Positions 1 through 7,598 of a stretch of DNA of 13,839 nt are shown here, one piece after another. Source of the DNA: Bermanella sp049115935 (GTDB taxonomy: Bacteria; Pseudomonadota; Gammaproteobacteria; Pseudomonadales; Oceanobacteraceae); assembly GCA_049115935.1 (NCBI GenBank), contig JAGDZK010000043.1, forward strand, positions 1 through 13,839. Direction: 5' to 3'. The position numbers were made by a program, and so were the translations under genes. How positions within the stretch are numbered: the stretch's first letter is position 1; the number at the start of each line of letters is the position of its first letter. The notes below the pieces were generated by a model, which saw only the letters and a list, made by a program, of their open reading frames with translations, was not told the origin of the DNA and did not search any database.

Positions 1-49
1 CCATATCGGCTAAGCGCCACTTTAAGGGGTGTTTAACTGCCTGTGTCAT
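1..49 (-). CDS. 5' end of an unidentified leftward gene (partial)
   Basis: An ATG read on the minus strand at 49 opens 16 codons with no stop before the window edge (MTQAVKHPLKWRLADM...). It is preceded by a full GGAGG ribosome site six bases upstream, which is the main support. The fragment is too short to assign to a family. It is transcribed divergently from the lipoprotein gene at 278, so the 228 bases between them should hold both promoters. Reality of the gene is inferred only from the start signal and the open frame. Confidence 0.45.
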   Translation of the reverse strand, partial: MTQAVKHPLKWRLADM

Positions 50-55
50 AGTCGG

Positions 56-60
56 CCTCC
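56..60 (-). promoter_or_regulatory. Shine-Dalgarno site of the left-edge gene
   Basis: The plus-strand bases CCTCC read GGAGG on the minus strand. They lie six bases before the ATG at 49, which is optimal spacing. This is the strongest ribosome site in the window and it fixes the start of the partial gene. Confidence 0.5.
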
Positions 61-75
61 ATTTTTCATTTTGCC

Positions 76-87
76 GCAGTGCACTGC
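76..87. repeat. Perfect 12-bp palindrome, possible operator
   Basis: GCAGTGCACTGC is its own reverse complement. It lies 16 bases upstream of the ribosome site of the left-edge gene, in the divergent intergenic region, where a repressor operator would be expected. No regulator is known for it, and a 12-bp palindrome can arise by chance. A second dyad (CTGAG/CTCAG around 114-128, flanked by CCAT/ATGG) lies close by. I see no convincing sigma-70 promoter for the gene at 278 in the rest of this gap. Confidence 0.3.
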
Positions 88-277
88 ACGTATTTACCAA
101 ATTCTGCCATGGTCTGAGAACGCCTCAGCTATGGGTTGCCCTATGCGGTATAACGTAAACCTCCCATACTTAACTCTTAAAATTTAGCCTATAACAGGTT
201 CTCTTCTGAGTATAGTGGTATATTAGCTTCACTGATGAATCATCTGTCATACCAAAACACCTAAGGCCCTTATAGTA

Positions 278-1327
278 ATGTGGAACAAACCAGCTAAGTC
301 GTTGTATTTAATACTATTTTCAATCTTCATTGGCGCTTGCTCAACCCTTCCTGATCAAAAAAACCTAAACATTCGTGCCGAAAAAGCAGCCCAGAACAGT
401 AAGCAATCTGAACAGTCTGCATTACAAAGCGCCAAGGTAAAACTGCAAAAAGCCAATACAGAATTATTAGCATTTTATGCGCCAACTTACCTAGAACAAG
501 CCCAATCTGAATACGCTCAGGCCACCAAGTTATACAACCAAAAAGAGTCTAGCGAAGAGATTCGCTTACACGCCCAGCTTACCGTTGAATGGATTGAAGC
601 AGGCCTTCGCAATAAAAAAATGGTGCGTGAATACTTATCAGCCAGCCTCGCCAATCGAGCCGTTTTGCTAAACCTAAAAGCAAATGAGCACTTCCCAGAA
701 AGCTTTAAAGAAATTGAAGACAAGCACTTAGCCCTTATCAAACAAATTGAACAACGCAAAGAAGTGCAATCTCAACAAGATGAAAAGCCGCTACTTAAAG
801 CCATGAGCGAGCTAGAAGTGCGTACTATTGGTCACACCTATCTTAGCCAGTCGTACGTTATGCTCCAGCAAGCAACGGCCTTAGGCGCAGATAAGTACCT
901 AGTGAACACACACAAAGAAATCATCGATCAACTTAAAAGCACAGAACAATACATTCGCCAAAACCCACGAGATAAAAAAACCATTAAAGGCTTGGCTGAC
1001 GACAGCTTGTTTTTGAGCGAGCGCTTATTTTCATTGGCACGCTTAGCCAATCAAATGCAACAGGCTAAAGAAGGTAATTTAGAGGCGGTTGTATTAAAAC
1101 AAGAGCAGCTTCTACAGCAAATCTCCGAAGCGATTCATTATAAGGATATCCGCAATTTATCTCTTGAGGACCAAAGCCTACTCATAAGTCAGTTCGCGGG
1201 TAAGGTACTTAAAAATAAATACAAAACAACCCCTGCGACAAACAACAAAAAAGAACTAGAAAAGTGGAAGCGTAAAGTGGTGTTACTACAGGCTGAAATT
1301 AGACGCTTAGAAAAATCTGCTCAATAA
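278..1327 (+). CDS. Coiled lipoprotein, DUF4398-like N-terminal region
   Basis: This 349-residue protein starts with a lipoprotein signal peptide: a basic start, a hydrophobic stretch at residues 8-20 and a lipobox IGAC with the acylated cysteine at 21. Serine follows at +2, which predicts sorting to the outer membrane, facing the periplasm. The mature part is hydrophilic and almost wholly helical. Residues about 48-115 have the Ala-Pro-then-repeated-Ala pattern (AFYAPTYLEQAQSEY) seen in DUF4398 lipoproteins; that match is from memory and moderate. The C-terminal 28 residues look like a coiled coil rich in Lys, Glu and Leu. The ATG at 278 is favoured because it places the signal peptide correctly; AAGG at 263-266 is a weak ribosome site 11 bases upstream. 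The gene converges on the small gene at 1381 across a shared terminator. Its function is unknown; an envelope structural role is a guess. Confidence 0.85.
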   Translation: MWNKPAKSLYLILFSIFIGACSTLPDQKNLNIRAEKAAQNSKQSEQSALQSAKVKLQKANTELLAFYAPTYLEQAQSEYAQATKLYNQKESSEEIRLHAQLTVEWIEAGLRNKKMVREYLSASLANRAVLLNLKANEHFPESFKEIEDKHLALIKQIEQRKEVQSQQDEKPLLKAMSELEVRTIGHTYLSQSYVMLQQATALGADKYLVNTHKEIIDQLKSTEQYIRQNPRDKKTIKGLADDSLFLSERLFSLARLANQMQQAKEGNLEAVVLKQEQLLQQISEAIHYKDIRNLSLEDQSLLISQFAGKVLKNKYKTTPATNNKKELEKWKRKVVLLQAEIRRLEKSAQ

Positions 1328-1335
1328 GCATCTCT

Positions 1336-1379
1336 CATAAACAAAAAAGCCACTTAACTAAGTGGCTTTTTTGTTTATG
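1336..1379. terminator. Bidirectional rho-independent terminator, perfect 44-bp palindrome
   Basis: Two exact 21-base arms flank a two-base centre (AC). Each arm carries a GCCACTTA core and an A tract, so both strands give a stem followed by TTTTTTGTTT. It begins nine bases after the lipoprotein stop codon at 1325-1327. It ends one base before the stop codon of the leftward gene at 1381, so it serves both convergent genes. Confidence 0.92.
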
Positions 1380-1380
1380 C

Positions 1381-1611
1381 TTAAGAGCGCATTTGATTGA
1401 GTAAATCCATTCGCGATTCAATCATGGTGCGGTAAGTTTTCATCAAGCTAAAACGATGCGGCGCATCTTCCACTTGAAGTCGAGCCAGTTGAGACTCTAA
1501 CTTATCAATCTCAGCTTCAAGACGCAGAATAATGTCATCATTGCTGCCATCACCCCTTAAGCGGTAACCATCCTGTGCCATCGCGCTGCTCTCCATTGCT
1601 AACCCTCTCAT
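1381..1611 (-). CDS. Small coiled-coil protein of unknown function
   Basis: A 76-residue acidic, soluble protein with no signal peptide or membrane segment. Residues about 26-47 (ILRLEAEIDKLESQLARLQ) form a clear leucine-heptad helix, followed by a second helical part with RTMIESRMDLLNQM, so a helical hairpin or dimer is likely. Two starts are possible. ATG at 1611 has GGAG (1618-1621) six bases upstream; ATG at 1596 has AGGG (1603-1606) six bases upstream and would give 71 residues. The sequence cannot decide between them. It sits alone on the minus strand between two rightward genes and ends directly at the shared terminator. The good ribosome sites, terminator and protein-like composition support a real gene. 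I do not recognise the family. Confidence 0.75.
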   Translation of the reverse strand: MRGLAMESSAMAQDGYRLRGDGSNDDIILRLEAEIDKLESQLARLQVEDAPHRFSLMKTYRTMIESRMDLLNQMRS

Positions 1612-1772
1612 TGCTTACTCCATGCAAGGCTTCATGATCTCAACAACAATCTGAATCCACCGATGTTGATAATGGCCATTCTAACAGGATATTTTGTGAT
1701 GCATATCCCATTTTTCAACTTATTGTGTAAGAGATTACCGATAATCACCTTTGAAGTTAACCAAGGTAAAAC

Positions 1773-1801
1773 TGGGCAGAAAGTGCACATTTGTTTATAA
1801 T
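1773..1801 (+). promoter_or_regulatory. Sigma-70 promoter of the miaB operon
   Basis: A perfect TATAAT lies at 1796-1801. A 17-base spacer separates it from TGGGCA at 1773-1778, which matches the -35 consensus TTGACA at four of six positions. Transcription would start near 1808 and leave a leader of about 30 bases before the GTG at 1838. No terminator or other promoter of similar quality is seen before lnt, so it probably drives the whole operon. Confidence 0.65.
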
Positions 1802-1837
1802 GCGCGCCCCTAATACATAGCACGAGTGGTCTAATCC

Positions 1838-3184
1838 GTGGCGAAAAAGTTGTTTATTAAAACCCATGGCTGCCAAATGAATGAGTACGATAGCTCCCGC
1901 ATGGCTGATTTGCTGGGGGATACTCATGCTATGGAGATCACAAATAACGAAGAAGAAGCAGACGTGATCCTGCTTAATACTTGTTCTATCCGTGAAAAAG
2001 CCCAAGAAAAGGTATTCCACCAATTGGGTCGCTGGAACAAATTAAAGAAGAAAAACCCTAACCTAATCATTGGTGTAGGTGGCTGCGTAGCCAGCCAAGA
2101 AGGGGATGCCATTCGTAAGCGCGCCCCTCAAGTAGACATGATTTTTGGCCCTCAAACCCTGCATAAATTACCTGAGTTTGTGGATGCCACTAGCAAAACA
2201 AACCGCATCCCAGTCATGGATGTCACCTTCCCTGAGATCGAGAAATTCGACCACCTGCCTGCACCAAAGGTAGATGGCGGTAGCGCGTTTTTATCCATCA
2301 TGGAAGGTTGCAGCAAATATTGCACATTCTGCGTAGTACCTTACACCCGTGGCGAAGAAGTGAGCCGCCCGTTTAATGATGTCATGAAAGAAGTGCACCA
2401 GCTCGCCGAGCAAGGCGTCCGCGAGATCAATCTACTGGGTCAAAACGTCAACTGCTACGAAGGTCAAACCGATGATGGTGACATCATGGATCTTGCCGAA
2501 TTGATCCACCATGTGGCAGAAGTCGATGGTATCGACCGCATTCGTTTTACCACCTCGAACCCATTGGAGTTCACCGACAGCCTAATTCAGGCGTTTGCTG
2601 AAGTGCCTGAGTTAGTCAGCCACCTTCATTTGCCGGTGCAAAGTGGCTCTAACAAGATATTAGCGGCCATGAAGCGTGGTCACGAAGTGGATATGTACAT
2701 TGATAAAATCAAGCGTATCAAACAAGTGCGCCCTGACATTAGCATCAGCTCTGACTTTATCATTGGCTTCCCTGGTGAAACCGATGAAGACTTCCAAGAC
2801 ACCATGAACTTAATTCATGAAATTGGCTTCGATACCTCATTCAGCTTTGTATACAGCAAGCGTCCAGGCACGCCAGCGTCTGACCTTGAAGACAACACCC
2901 CTGAAGATGTGAAGAAAAAACGTCTGGCCATTTTGCAAGACCGCATCATCCAAAACGCCCAGCAAATTGGCCGTCGCATGGTGGGTAAAGTTGAAACTAT
3001 CCTTGTGGTCAGTGTTTCAAATAAAGACCCTGGTAAGTTAATGGGGCGTTCTGAAAATAACCGTTCCGTGTATTTTCATAGTGACGACCACAGTTTGATC
3101 GGAAAATTTGTTAAAGTGAAAATCGAAGAGGCCTATACTAATAGCCTTTATGGGCACGCACTCCTTGAAGAAGGTGTGTTCTAA
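1838..3184 (+). CDS. miaB: MiaB, tRNA-2-methylthio-N6-isopentenyladenosine synthase
   Basis: MiaB is a radical-SAM enzyme that adds a methylthio group to N6-isopentenyladenosine at position 37 of tRNAs reading UNN codons. The 448 residues show the methylthiotransferase layout. The N-terminal domain has Cys12, Cys49 and Cys83, which bind the auxiliary 4Fe-4S cluster. The radical-SAM domain carries CSKYCTFC at 158-165 (Cys158, 162, 165) for the catalytic cluster. A C-terminal TRAM RNA-binding region runs from about 380. The motif KTHGCQMNEYDSS near the N-terminus is typical of MiaB rather than RimO. The start is GTG: reading from it gives MAKKLFIKTHGC, which aligns with the E. coli N-terminus, and GAGTGG lies eight bases upstream. 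It is the first gene of the miaB-ybeZYX-lnt operon, 30 bases before phoH. Confidence 0.97.
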   Translation: MAKKLFIKTHGCQMNEYDSSRMADLLGDTHAMEITNNEEEADVILLNTCSIREKAQEKVFHQLGRWNKLKKKNPNLIIGVGGCVASQEGDAIRKRAPQVDMIFGPQTLHKLPEFVDATSKTNRIPVMDVTFPEIEKFDHLPAPKVDGGSAFLSIMEGCSKYCTFCVVPYTRGEEVSRPFNDVMKEVHQLAEQGVREINLLGQNVNCYEGQTDDGDIMDLAELIHHVAEVDGIDRIRFTTSNPLEFTDSLIQAFAEVPELVSHLHLPVQSGSNKILAAMKRGHEVDMYIDKIKRIKQVRPDISISSDFIIGFPGETDEDFQDTMNLIHEIGFDTSFSFVYSKRPGTPASDLEDNTPEDVKKKRLAILQDRIIQNAQQIGRRMVGKVETILVVSVSNKDPGKLMGRSENNRSVYFHSDDHSLIGKFVKVKIEEAYTNSLYGHALLEEGVF

Positions 3185-3214
3185 TTCATATTAATACAGA
3201 GAACACCTGACTGA

Positions 3215-4264
3215 ATGACAACCGCCAGCGCTGAAAAGACACATACCGCTCAAACCGAATTTTTCTTGGAGCCAGACGATGCACGTCGTCTGGCCAATTT
3301 ATGTGGTGACCTTGATAGTCACATCAAACAAATTGCCAGCCACTTTCAAATTCGAGTATTTAATCGCGGCAATCACTTCAAACTGGCCGGTGAAGCACAA
3401 GGTGTGGATCACGCCAGCCAAATCATCCAGCGCTTATATCGCGAAACCCACAACGGCACCGAGATTCGCAAAGACCTGATTCATTTGCTGCTGCAAGAAG
3501 CCGATATCGAAATCGCCTATCAGAAGGACCATAACGAAGGCGCCCATAAACCCATCGTTATTCGCACGCCTAAACTGATTATTAAGCCTCGCGGTCCCAA
3601 CCAGCAAAAATACGTACGCACCATCCACAAACATGATATTAATTTTGGTATTGGCCCTGCTGGCACGGGTAAAACGTATTTGGCGGTCGCTTGTGCCGTA
3701 GAAGCACTGTTGCGTGATGATGTGCAAAAAATACTACTGGTGCGCCCAGCCGTAGAAGCCGGCGAAAAGCTCGGTTTTTTACCCGGCGACCTATCACAAA
3801 AGATCGACCCGTATTTACGCCCCTTATATGACGCCCTGCACGACATGCTTGGATATGAGCAGGTGGTTAAAATGCAAGAGCGCAATATTATCGAAATTGC
3901 CCCTCTGGCATACATGCGTGGGCGTACCTTGAGCAACTGCTATGTCATCTTAGATGAAAGCCAAAACACCACACCCGAGCAAATGAAGATGTTCTTAACC
4001 CGTATTGGCTTTGGCTCAAAAGCGGTGATCACTGGTGACATCACTCAAGTGGATTTACCTCGTGGCACCCGTTCAGGCTTGGGCCACATCATTAACATCC
4101 TAAAAGATGTAGAAGGCATTGGCTTTACCCATTTTGCCAATAAAGATGTAGTACGCCACCCGTTAGTACAGCGCATTGTTGATGCCTATGATGCCCATGA
4201 CGCAAAAGTAGCGGCTAACAAAGAAGCCGCTGAACAAGCTAAAAAGGACGCATCTAATGATTGA
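3215..4264 (+). CDS. ybeZ: PhoH-like ATPase YbeZ
   Basis: This is a cytoplasmic PhoH-family P-loop ATPase, 349 residues, close to the usual YbeZ length. An N-terminal region resembling a KH-type RNA-binding fold (about 15-100) precedes the ATPase core. Walker A is GPAGTGKT at 147-154 and Walker B is VILDESQ at 244-250, with Asp247 and Glu248. The conserved block LVRPAVEAGEKLGFLPGD lies at about 175-192. In E. coli YbeZ interacts with the YbeY RNase and is linked to ribosome and RNA metabolism; that role is carried over by family. The last eight bases overlap the start of ybeY, which implies translational coupling. The C-terminal tail is a Lys/Ala/Glu-rich extension of low conservation. The ribosome site is weak, and the 30-base gap after miaB holds no promoter. 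Confidence 0.95.
   Translation: MTTASAEKTHTAQTEFFLEPDDARRLANLCGDLDSHIKQIASHFQIRVFNRGNHFKLAGEAQGVDHASQIIQRLYRETHNGTEIRKDLIHLLLQEADIEIAYQKDHNEGAHKPIVIRTPKLIIKPRGPNQQKYVRTIHKHDINFGIGPAGTGKTYLAVACAVEALLRDDVQKILLVRPAVEAGEKLGFLPGDLSQKIDPYLRPLYDALHDMLGYEQVVKMQERNIIEIAPLAYMRGRTLSNCYVILDESQNTTPEQMKMFLTRIGFGSKAVITGDITQVDLPRGTRSGLGHIINILKDVEGIGFTHFANKDVVRHPLVQRIVDAYDAHDAKVAANKEAAEQAKKDASND
4244..4248 (+). promoter_or_regulatory. Shine-Dalgarno site of ybeY inside phoH
   Basis: AAGGA ends eight bases before the ybeY ATG at 4257 and lies within the last codons of the phoH-like gene. It fixes the ybeY start and explains the 8-base overlap between the two genes. Confidence 0.7.
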
Positions 4265-4727
4265 TGTGGATATCCAGCTAGCCAGTGAGCACTCACCTGT
4301 GCCAAGTGAAGAGAAACTAACTCTTTGGGCGCAAAACGCGTTAGCGGATTTTAAACAAGAAGCCGAATTAAGCATTCGCCTTGTGGATAACGAAGAAAGT
4401 CAGCAGCTTAACAGTGAGTACCGCGGCAAAGACAAGCCAACCAATGTATTATCATTCCCATTTGAGGTGCCAGCTGAACTAGCGGGCATCGAAGACATTG
4501 GCCACTTAATTGGTGATTTGGTCATTTGCGTGCCAGTGGTGGCCGCAGAAGCACACCTGCAAAACAAAACATTTAGCGATCATTTTGCCCATATGGTCAC
4601 ACACGGCTGCTTGCATTTATTAGGTTACGACCATATAAAGGACGAAGAAGCTGAAATTATGGAAAATCTTGAACGACAAATTCTAGCGCGTCTAGAAATT
4701 GCCGACCCTTACTTAATCACTGATTGA
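4257..4727 (+). CDS. ybeY: YbeY endoribonuclease / rRNA maturation factor
   Basis: YbeY is a small zinc-dependent single-strand endoribonuclease needed for 16S rRNA 3'-end maturation and late 70S ribosome quality control. The 156-residue protein has the complete metal site HGCLHLLGYDH at 116-126, with His116, His120 and His126 as the three zinc ligands. It also has the family motif YRGKDKPTNVLSFPF at about 55-69. Length is normal for the family (about 155). It starts inside the end of the phoH-like gene with its own good ribosome site, and corC follows after three bases. Adjacency to ybeZ matches the known physical partnership of the two proteins. Confidence 0.96.
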   Translation: MIDVDIQLASEHSPVPSEEKLTLWAQNALADFKQEAELSIRLVDNEESQQLNSEYRGKDKPTNVLSFPFEVPAELAGIEDIGHLIGDLVICVPVVAAEAHLQNKTFSDHFAHMVTHGCLHLLGYDHIKDEEAEIMENLERQILARLEIADPYLITD

Positions 4728-4730
4728 TAT

Positions 4731-5576
4731 ATGAACGAAGACCGACCGAGAAAGTCCCTGTTTACATGGCTAGAAAGCTTACGCCTATTCTCAGGGGCAC
4801 CAAAAAGCCATAACGAAATGAAGCACATCCTAAGGGAGGCCGAAGAGCGCCAACTGGTGGACAGTGATGCACTATCTATCATGGAAGGCGCCATTCAGGT
4901 GGCCGACATGCAAGTGCGTGAGATTATGATTCCTCGCTCACAAATGGCGTTCGTCAAATCCGATCAAAAACCCAAAGACTTCTTACCCCTTATTATTGAA
5001 AGTGCACATTCTCGCTTTCCTGTACTTGGGGAAAATGACGATGAAGTACTGGGCATATTGTTAGCCAAAGATTTACTTAACTTAGTACTTGAACAAAACA
5101 CAGACCATTTTCGTGTCAAAGAAATTTTACGTCCAGTGACCTTTGTTCCTGAAAGTAAGCGTCTTAATGTTTTATTAAAAGAATTCCGCGCCACCCGTAA
5201 TCACATGGCCATTGTCATCGACGAATACGGCGGTATCGCCGGTCTTGTGACCATCGAAGATGTATTAGAGCAAATTGTTGGTGACATTGAAGATGAACAC
5301 GACTTTGATGAAGAAGACAGCTTCATCAAACAAGTGGGTGAAGACACCTTTATGGTGAAAGCACTAACGTCTATACAGGACTTCAATGAATCGTTTCATA
5401 CTCACCATGAAGACTTTGAATTTGATACCATTGGCGGCATTGTCATGGGCAAATTTGGACGCCTACCGGAATGTGATGAGAGCATTGTCATCGGCCAGCA
5501 CGAATTCAAAGTAGTGAACGGCAACAACCGTCAGATTCACTTATTACAAGTCACAAAAATCAAACAAGAAGAATAA
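4731..5576 (+). CDS. corC: CBS-domain protein CorC/YbeX
   Basis: A 281-residue cytoplasmic protein of the CorC/HlyC type without the membrane domain found in longer relatives. After a short helical start it has two CBS motifs. The first runs from about 66 (REIMIPRSQM) to about 118, and the second from about 132 to 185 (AIVIDEYGGIAGLVTIEDVLEQIVG). An acidic linker (DIEDEHDFDEED, about 185-196) leads to the C-terminal CorC/HlyC transporter-associated domain. CBS pairs bind adenosine nucleotides. The protein has been linked to magnesium/cobalt efflux with CorA and, in E. coli as YbeX, to ribosome metabolism; the latter fits its neighbours better. There is no clear Shine-Dalgarno before the ATG, so translation probably depends on coupling to ybeY, which ends three bases upstream. 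Confidence 0.94.
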   Translation: MNEDRPRKSLFTWLESLRLFSGAPKSHNEMKHILREAEERQLVDSDALSIMEGAIQVADMQVREIMIPRSQMAFVKSDQKPKDFLPLIIESAHSRFPVLGENDDEVLGILLAKDLLNLVLEQNTDHFRVKEILRPVTFVPESKRLNVLLKEFRATRNHMAIVIDEYGGIAGLVTIEDVLEQIVGDIEDEHDFDEEDSFIKQVGEDTFMVKALTSIQDFNESFHTHHEDFEFDTIGGIVMGKFGRLPECDESIVIGQHEFKVVNGNNRQIHLLQVTKIKQEE

Positions 5577-5581
5577 TGTAA

Positions 5582-7132
5582 ATGGGTTTTGCTTCAGCAT
5601 GGATAAAACGGCCTGGGTATCTAGGCCATTTTTTTGCGCTTTTGATCGGCGCACTATTACCGTTTAGTTTTGCACCTTATGATTTGTGGCCCGCACAAAT
5701 TATTTCTGTGGCACTTTTATACCTATCACTAAAAGACTTAACCCCTAAACAAGCCCTATGGCGAGGCTGGTGGTACGGTCTTGGTGTCTTTGCATCTGGT
5801 GTGAGCTGGGTGTATGTCAGCATTCATGTTTATAGTCACACACCAGCCCCTCTCGCCTTCTTAATGACACTTTTATTTGTGGCAGGTCTTGCTTGGTTTT
5901 TTGCCCTGATGACGTACACCTATCAAAAGTGGCTAACGAACAACGTATTGACCTTTATTAGTTTTGCGCTTGTCTGGGTATTATTTGAATGGTCACGCAG
6001 CTGGTTTTTAGGTGGCTTTCCTTGGTTATTTTTAGGGGACGCTCATATCGATACACCACTTGCAGGTTTTGCTCCGGTATTTGGTGTATATGGTATCAGT
6101 CTAATCATGGCATTAAGTGCAACCGTGATAATCGACTGGCAATGGAAAACACACTATAAGTCTGGCCTGGCAGTGATCATTGCACCTTGGTTACTGGGCC
6201 CTCTGTTCAACCAAATTCATTGGACCCAAGCCGCAGAAAACTCAGAAATAAATGTAGTGGCCATTCAAGGGAACATTAGCCAAGAGCGTAAATGGCTACC
6301 AGAAGAGATTTACCCAACCCTTGAAAAATATCGCGTTGAAAGTGAAAAAAACTGGAGTGCGGATTTAATCTTATGGCCAGAAACCGCGATTACGGTTTTG
6401 CACCATCAGGCGAAAGAGTATTTAAAATACCTAGATACCGAAGGGGAAAAAAATAAAACCTCGGTCATTACGGGTATCCCTTACCAACAAAACCAAACAG
6501 AAGAATTTCCTGGTGCCTATCACAACAGTATTTTAGCGTTAGGGGAAAGTAGCGGCTTATACCATAAACAAAAATTGGTGCCATTTGGGGAGTATGTACC
6601 GCTGCCTCAAAGCTGGCGCGGTTTATTAACCTTTTTTAATATTCCCATGTCTGATTTTGCTGCAGGTAAAAACGATCAAAACCCCATTCAAGTTACCCGT
6701 GAAAACCTGAGCTATAATATCGCCCCCTTTATTTGTTATGACATTGTTTACCCAGATCACGTGGCAGGCTTTGCAAAAGACACAGGCCTTTTAATCACGA
6801 TCAGCAACGATGCATGGTTTGGTCATAGCATTGGTCCATTACAACACTTTGCTATTGCTCGTATGCGCGCCCTTGAGAATGGTCGTTATTTATTACGCAG
6901 CACCAATACAGGCATCACCGCGTTAATTGATAACAAAGGGCAAGTGGTGGAGCAAGTACCTCAATTTGAATACGCAGTACTCAAAGCACAAGCTCAAGTG
7001 ATGACAGGTAATACACCGTTTAACATATGGGGCAGTTGGCCCGTTTTAATCTTAATCTGGTTAGGTTTGCTCGTTATCGGCTTACGCCAATCTCGGTTTT
7101 GGCCCAATAATTCAAGCCAAAAACAAGCATAA
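5582..7132 (+). CDS. lnt: Apolipoprotein N-acyltransferase Lnt
   Basis: Lnt transfers an acyl chain from phospholipid to the amino group of the diacylglyceryl-cysteine of lipoproteins, the last maturation step, in the inner membrane with the active site facing the periplasm. The 516 residues (E. coli about 512) begin with roughly seven hydrophobic segments (about 14-212), followed by the periplasmic nitrilase-fold domain and a final membrane helix at about 486-506. The catalytic triad is complete: Glu267 in WPETAI, Lys329 in YHKQKLVPFGEY and Cys385 in PFICYDIVYP. It is last in the operon, five bases after corC, and is followed by a terminator. Two lipoproteins encoded in this window (278-1327 and 8437-10920) are candidate substrates. 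Confidence 0.96.
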   Translation: MGFASAWIKRPGYLGHFFALLIGALLPFSFAPYDLWPAQIISVALLYLSLKDLTPKQALWRGWWYGLGVFASGVSWVYVSIHVYSHTPAPLAFLMTLLFVAGLAWFFALMTYTYQKWLTNNVLTFISFALVWVLFEWSRSWFLGGFPWLFLGDAHIDTPLAGFAPVFGVYGISLIMALSATVIIDWQWKTHYKSGLAVIIAPWLLGPLFNQIHWTQAAENSEINVVAIQGNISQERKWLPEEIYPTLEKYRVESEKNWSADLILWPETAITVLHHQAKEYLKYLDTEGEKNKTSVITGIPYQQNQTEEFPGAYHNSILALGESSGLYHKQKLVPFGEYVPLPQSWRGLLTFFNIPMSDFAAGKNDQNPIQVTRENLSYNIAPFICYDIVYPDHVAGFAKDTGLLITISNDAWFGHSIGPLQHFAIARMRALENGRYLLRSTNTGITALIDNKGQVVEQVPQFEYAVLKAQAQVMTGNTPFNIWGSWPVLILIWLGLLVIGLRQSRFWPNNSSQKQA

Positions 7133-7134
7133 AA

Positions 7135-7166
7135 AAACGCCCATAAAGTAGACTTTATGGGCGTTT
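7135..7166. terminator. Bidirectional terminator between lnt and the leftward gene
   Basis: Two exact 15-base arms (AAACGCCCATAAAGT and its complement) flank a two-base centre. On the minus strand the stem runs into seven T residues, a strong signal for the gene ending at 7180. On the plus strand the T tract is short (TTTCTT), so termination of the miaB-lnt transcript is likely but weaker. The lnt stop codon ends three bases before it. Confidence 0.9.
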
Positions 7167-7179
7167 CTTATCTTCGCGC

Positions 7180-7554
7180 TTAATTTAACTGTAAGCGGAC
7201 AATTTCATTACGATTATGCAGTGCATCCATTTTATGAGGGAATAACTGTATATCATTAGGCGTAATCAAGATTGCTTTCTCACCTACCAAGCCCACAAAA
7301 CCGGCACTGAATTCTTCAACAAACCCTTGTTGTGAAAACTCTAAAACCTGTTCCGCTGGAATGTCCACCATGGCTTTTAGGCCATTGCCTAAAGGGTCGT
7401 TAATGGACTCAATATTTTTATACAAAGCCATGAATGTAGATTGAACGACTAATACAAAGCCATTTCGAAAAGTTAACCATTGAGCCGGCTGGGCAGTGTT
7501 TTCATTAAAAAATTCACACCGCACGATAATGTCTGAGTTGCCTTCTATAACCAT
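7180..7554 (-). CDS. Unidentified 124-residue protein
   Basis: I do not recognise this protein. It has no signal peptide or membrane segment and looks like a small mixed alpha/beta cytoplasmic domain with several beta-type stretches (IIVRCEFF, FVLVVQSTFMALY, GLVGEKAILI). The open frame extends to a GTG at 7560, but the ATG at 7554 is preferred because GGGTG lies five bases upstream of it, while the GTG has almost no space for a ribosome site. It lies 44 bases downstream of the cytochrome gene on the same strand, so the two may share a transcript. A TATACT at 7584-7579 on the minus strand could instead be its own -10 element. Pseudomonas also has small uncharacterised genes between lnt and leuS, and this may be a counterpart, but I cannot show homology. 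Confidence 0.75.
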   Translation of the reverse strand: MVIEGNSDIIVRCEFFNENTAQPAQWLTFRNGFVLVVQSTFMALYKNIESINDPLGNGLKAMVDIPAEQVLEFSQQGFVEEFSAGFVGLVGEKAILITPNDIQLFPHKMDALHNRNEIVRLQLN

Positions 7555-7598
7555 GTTCACACCCGCTTTAAAAAACGCAGTATACCTTAAGCCAAGAC

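Noticed and set aside
1757..2112. Minus-strand frames of 88 and 62 codons over the miaB promoter and start
   Set aside because: They run across the miaB promoter and its conserved N-terminus and have no supporting start signal.
3434..3936. Overlapping minus-strand open frames of 97 and 138 codons opposite the phoH-like gene
   Set aside because: They lie wholly opposite a well-conserved gene, have no ribosome site of note, and their translations look like low-quality Ser/Arg/Cys-rich antisense sequence.
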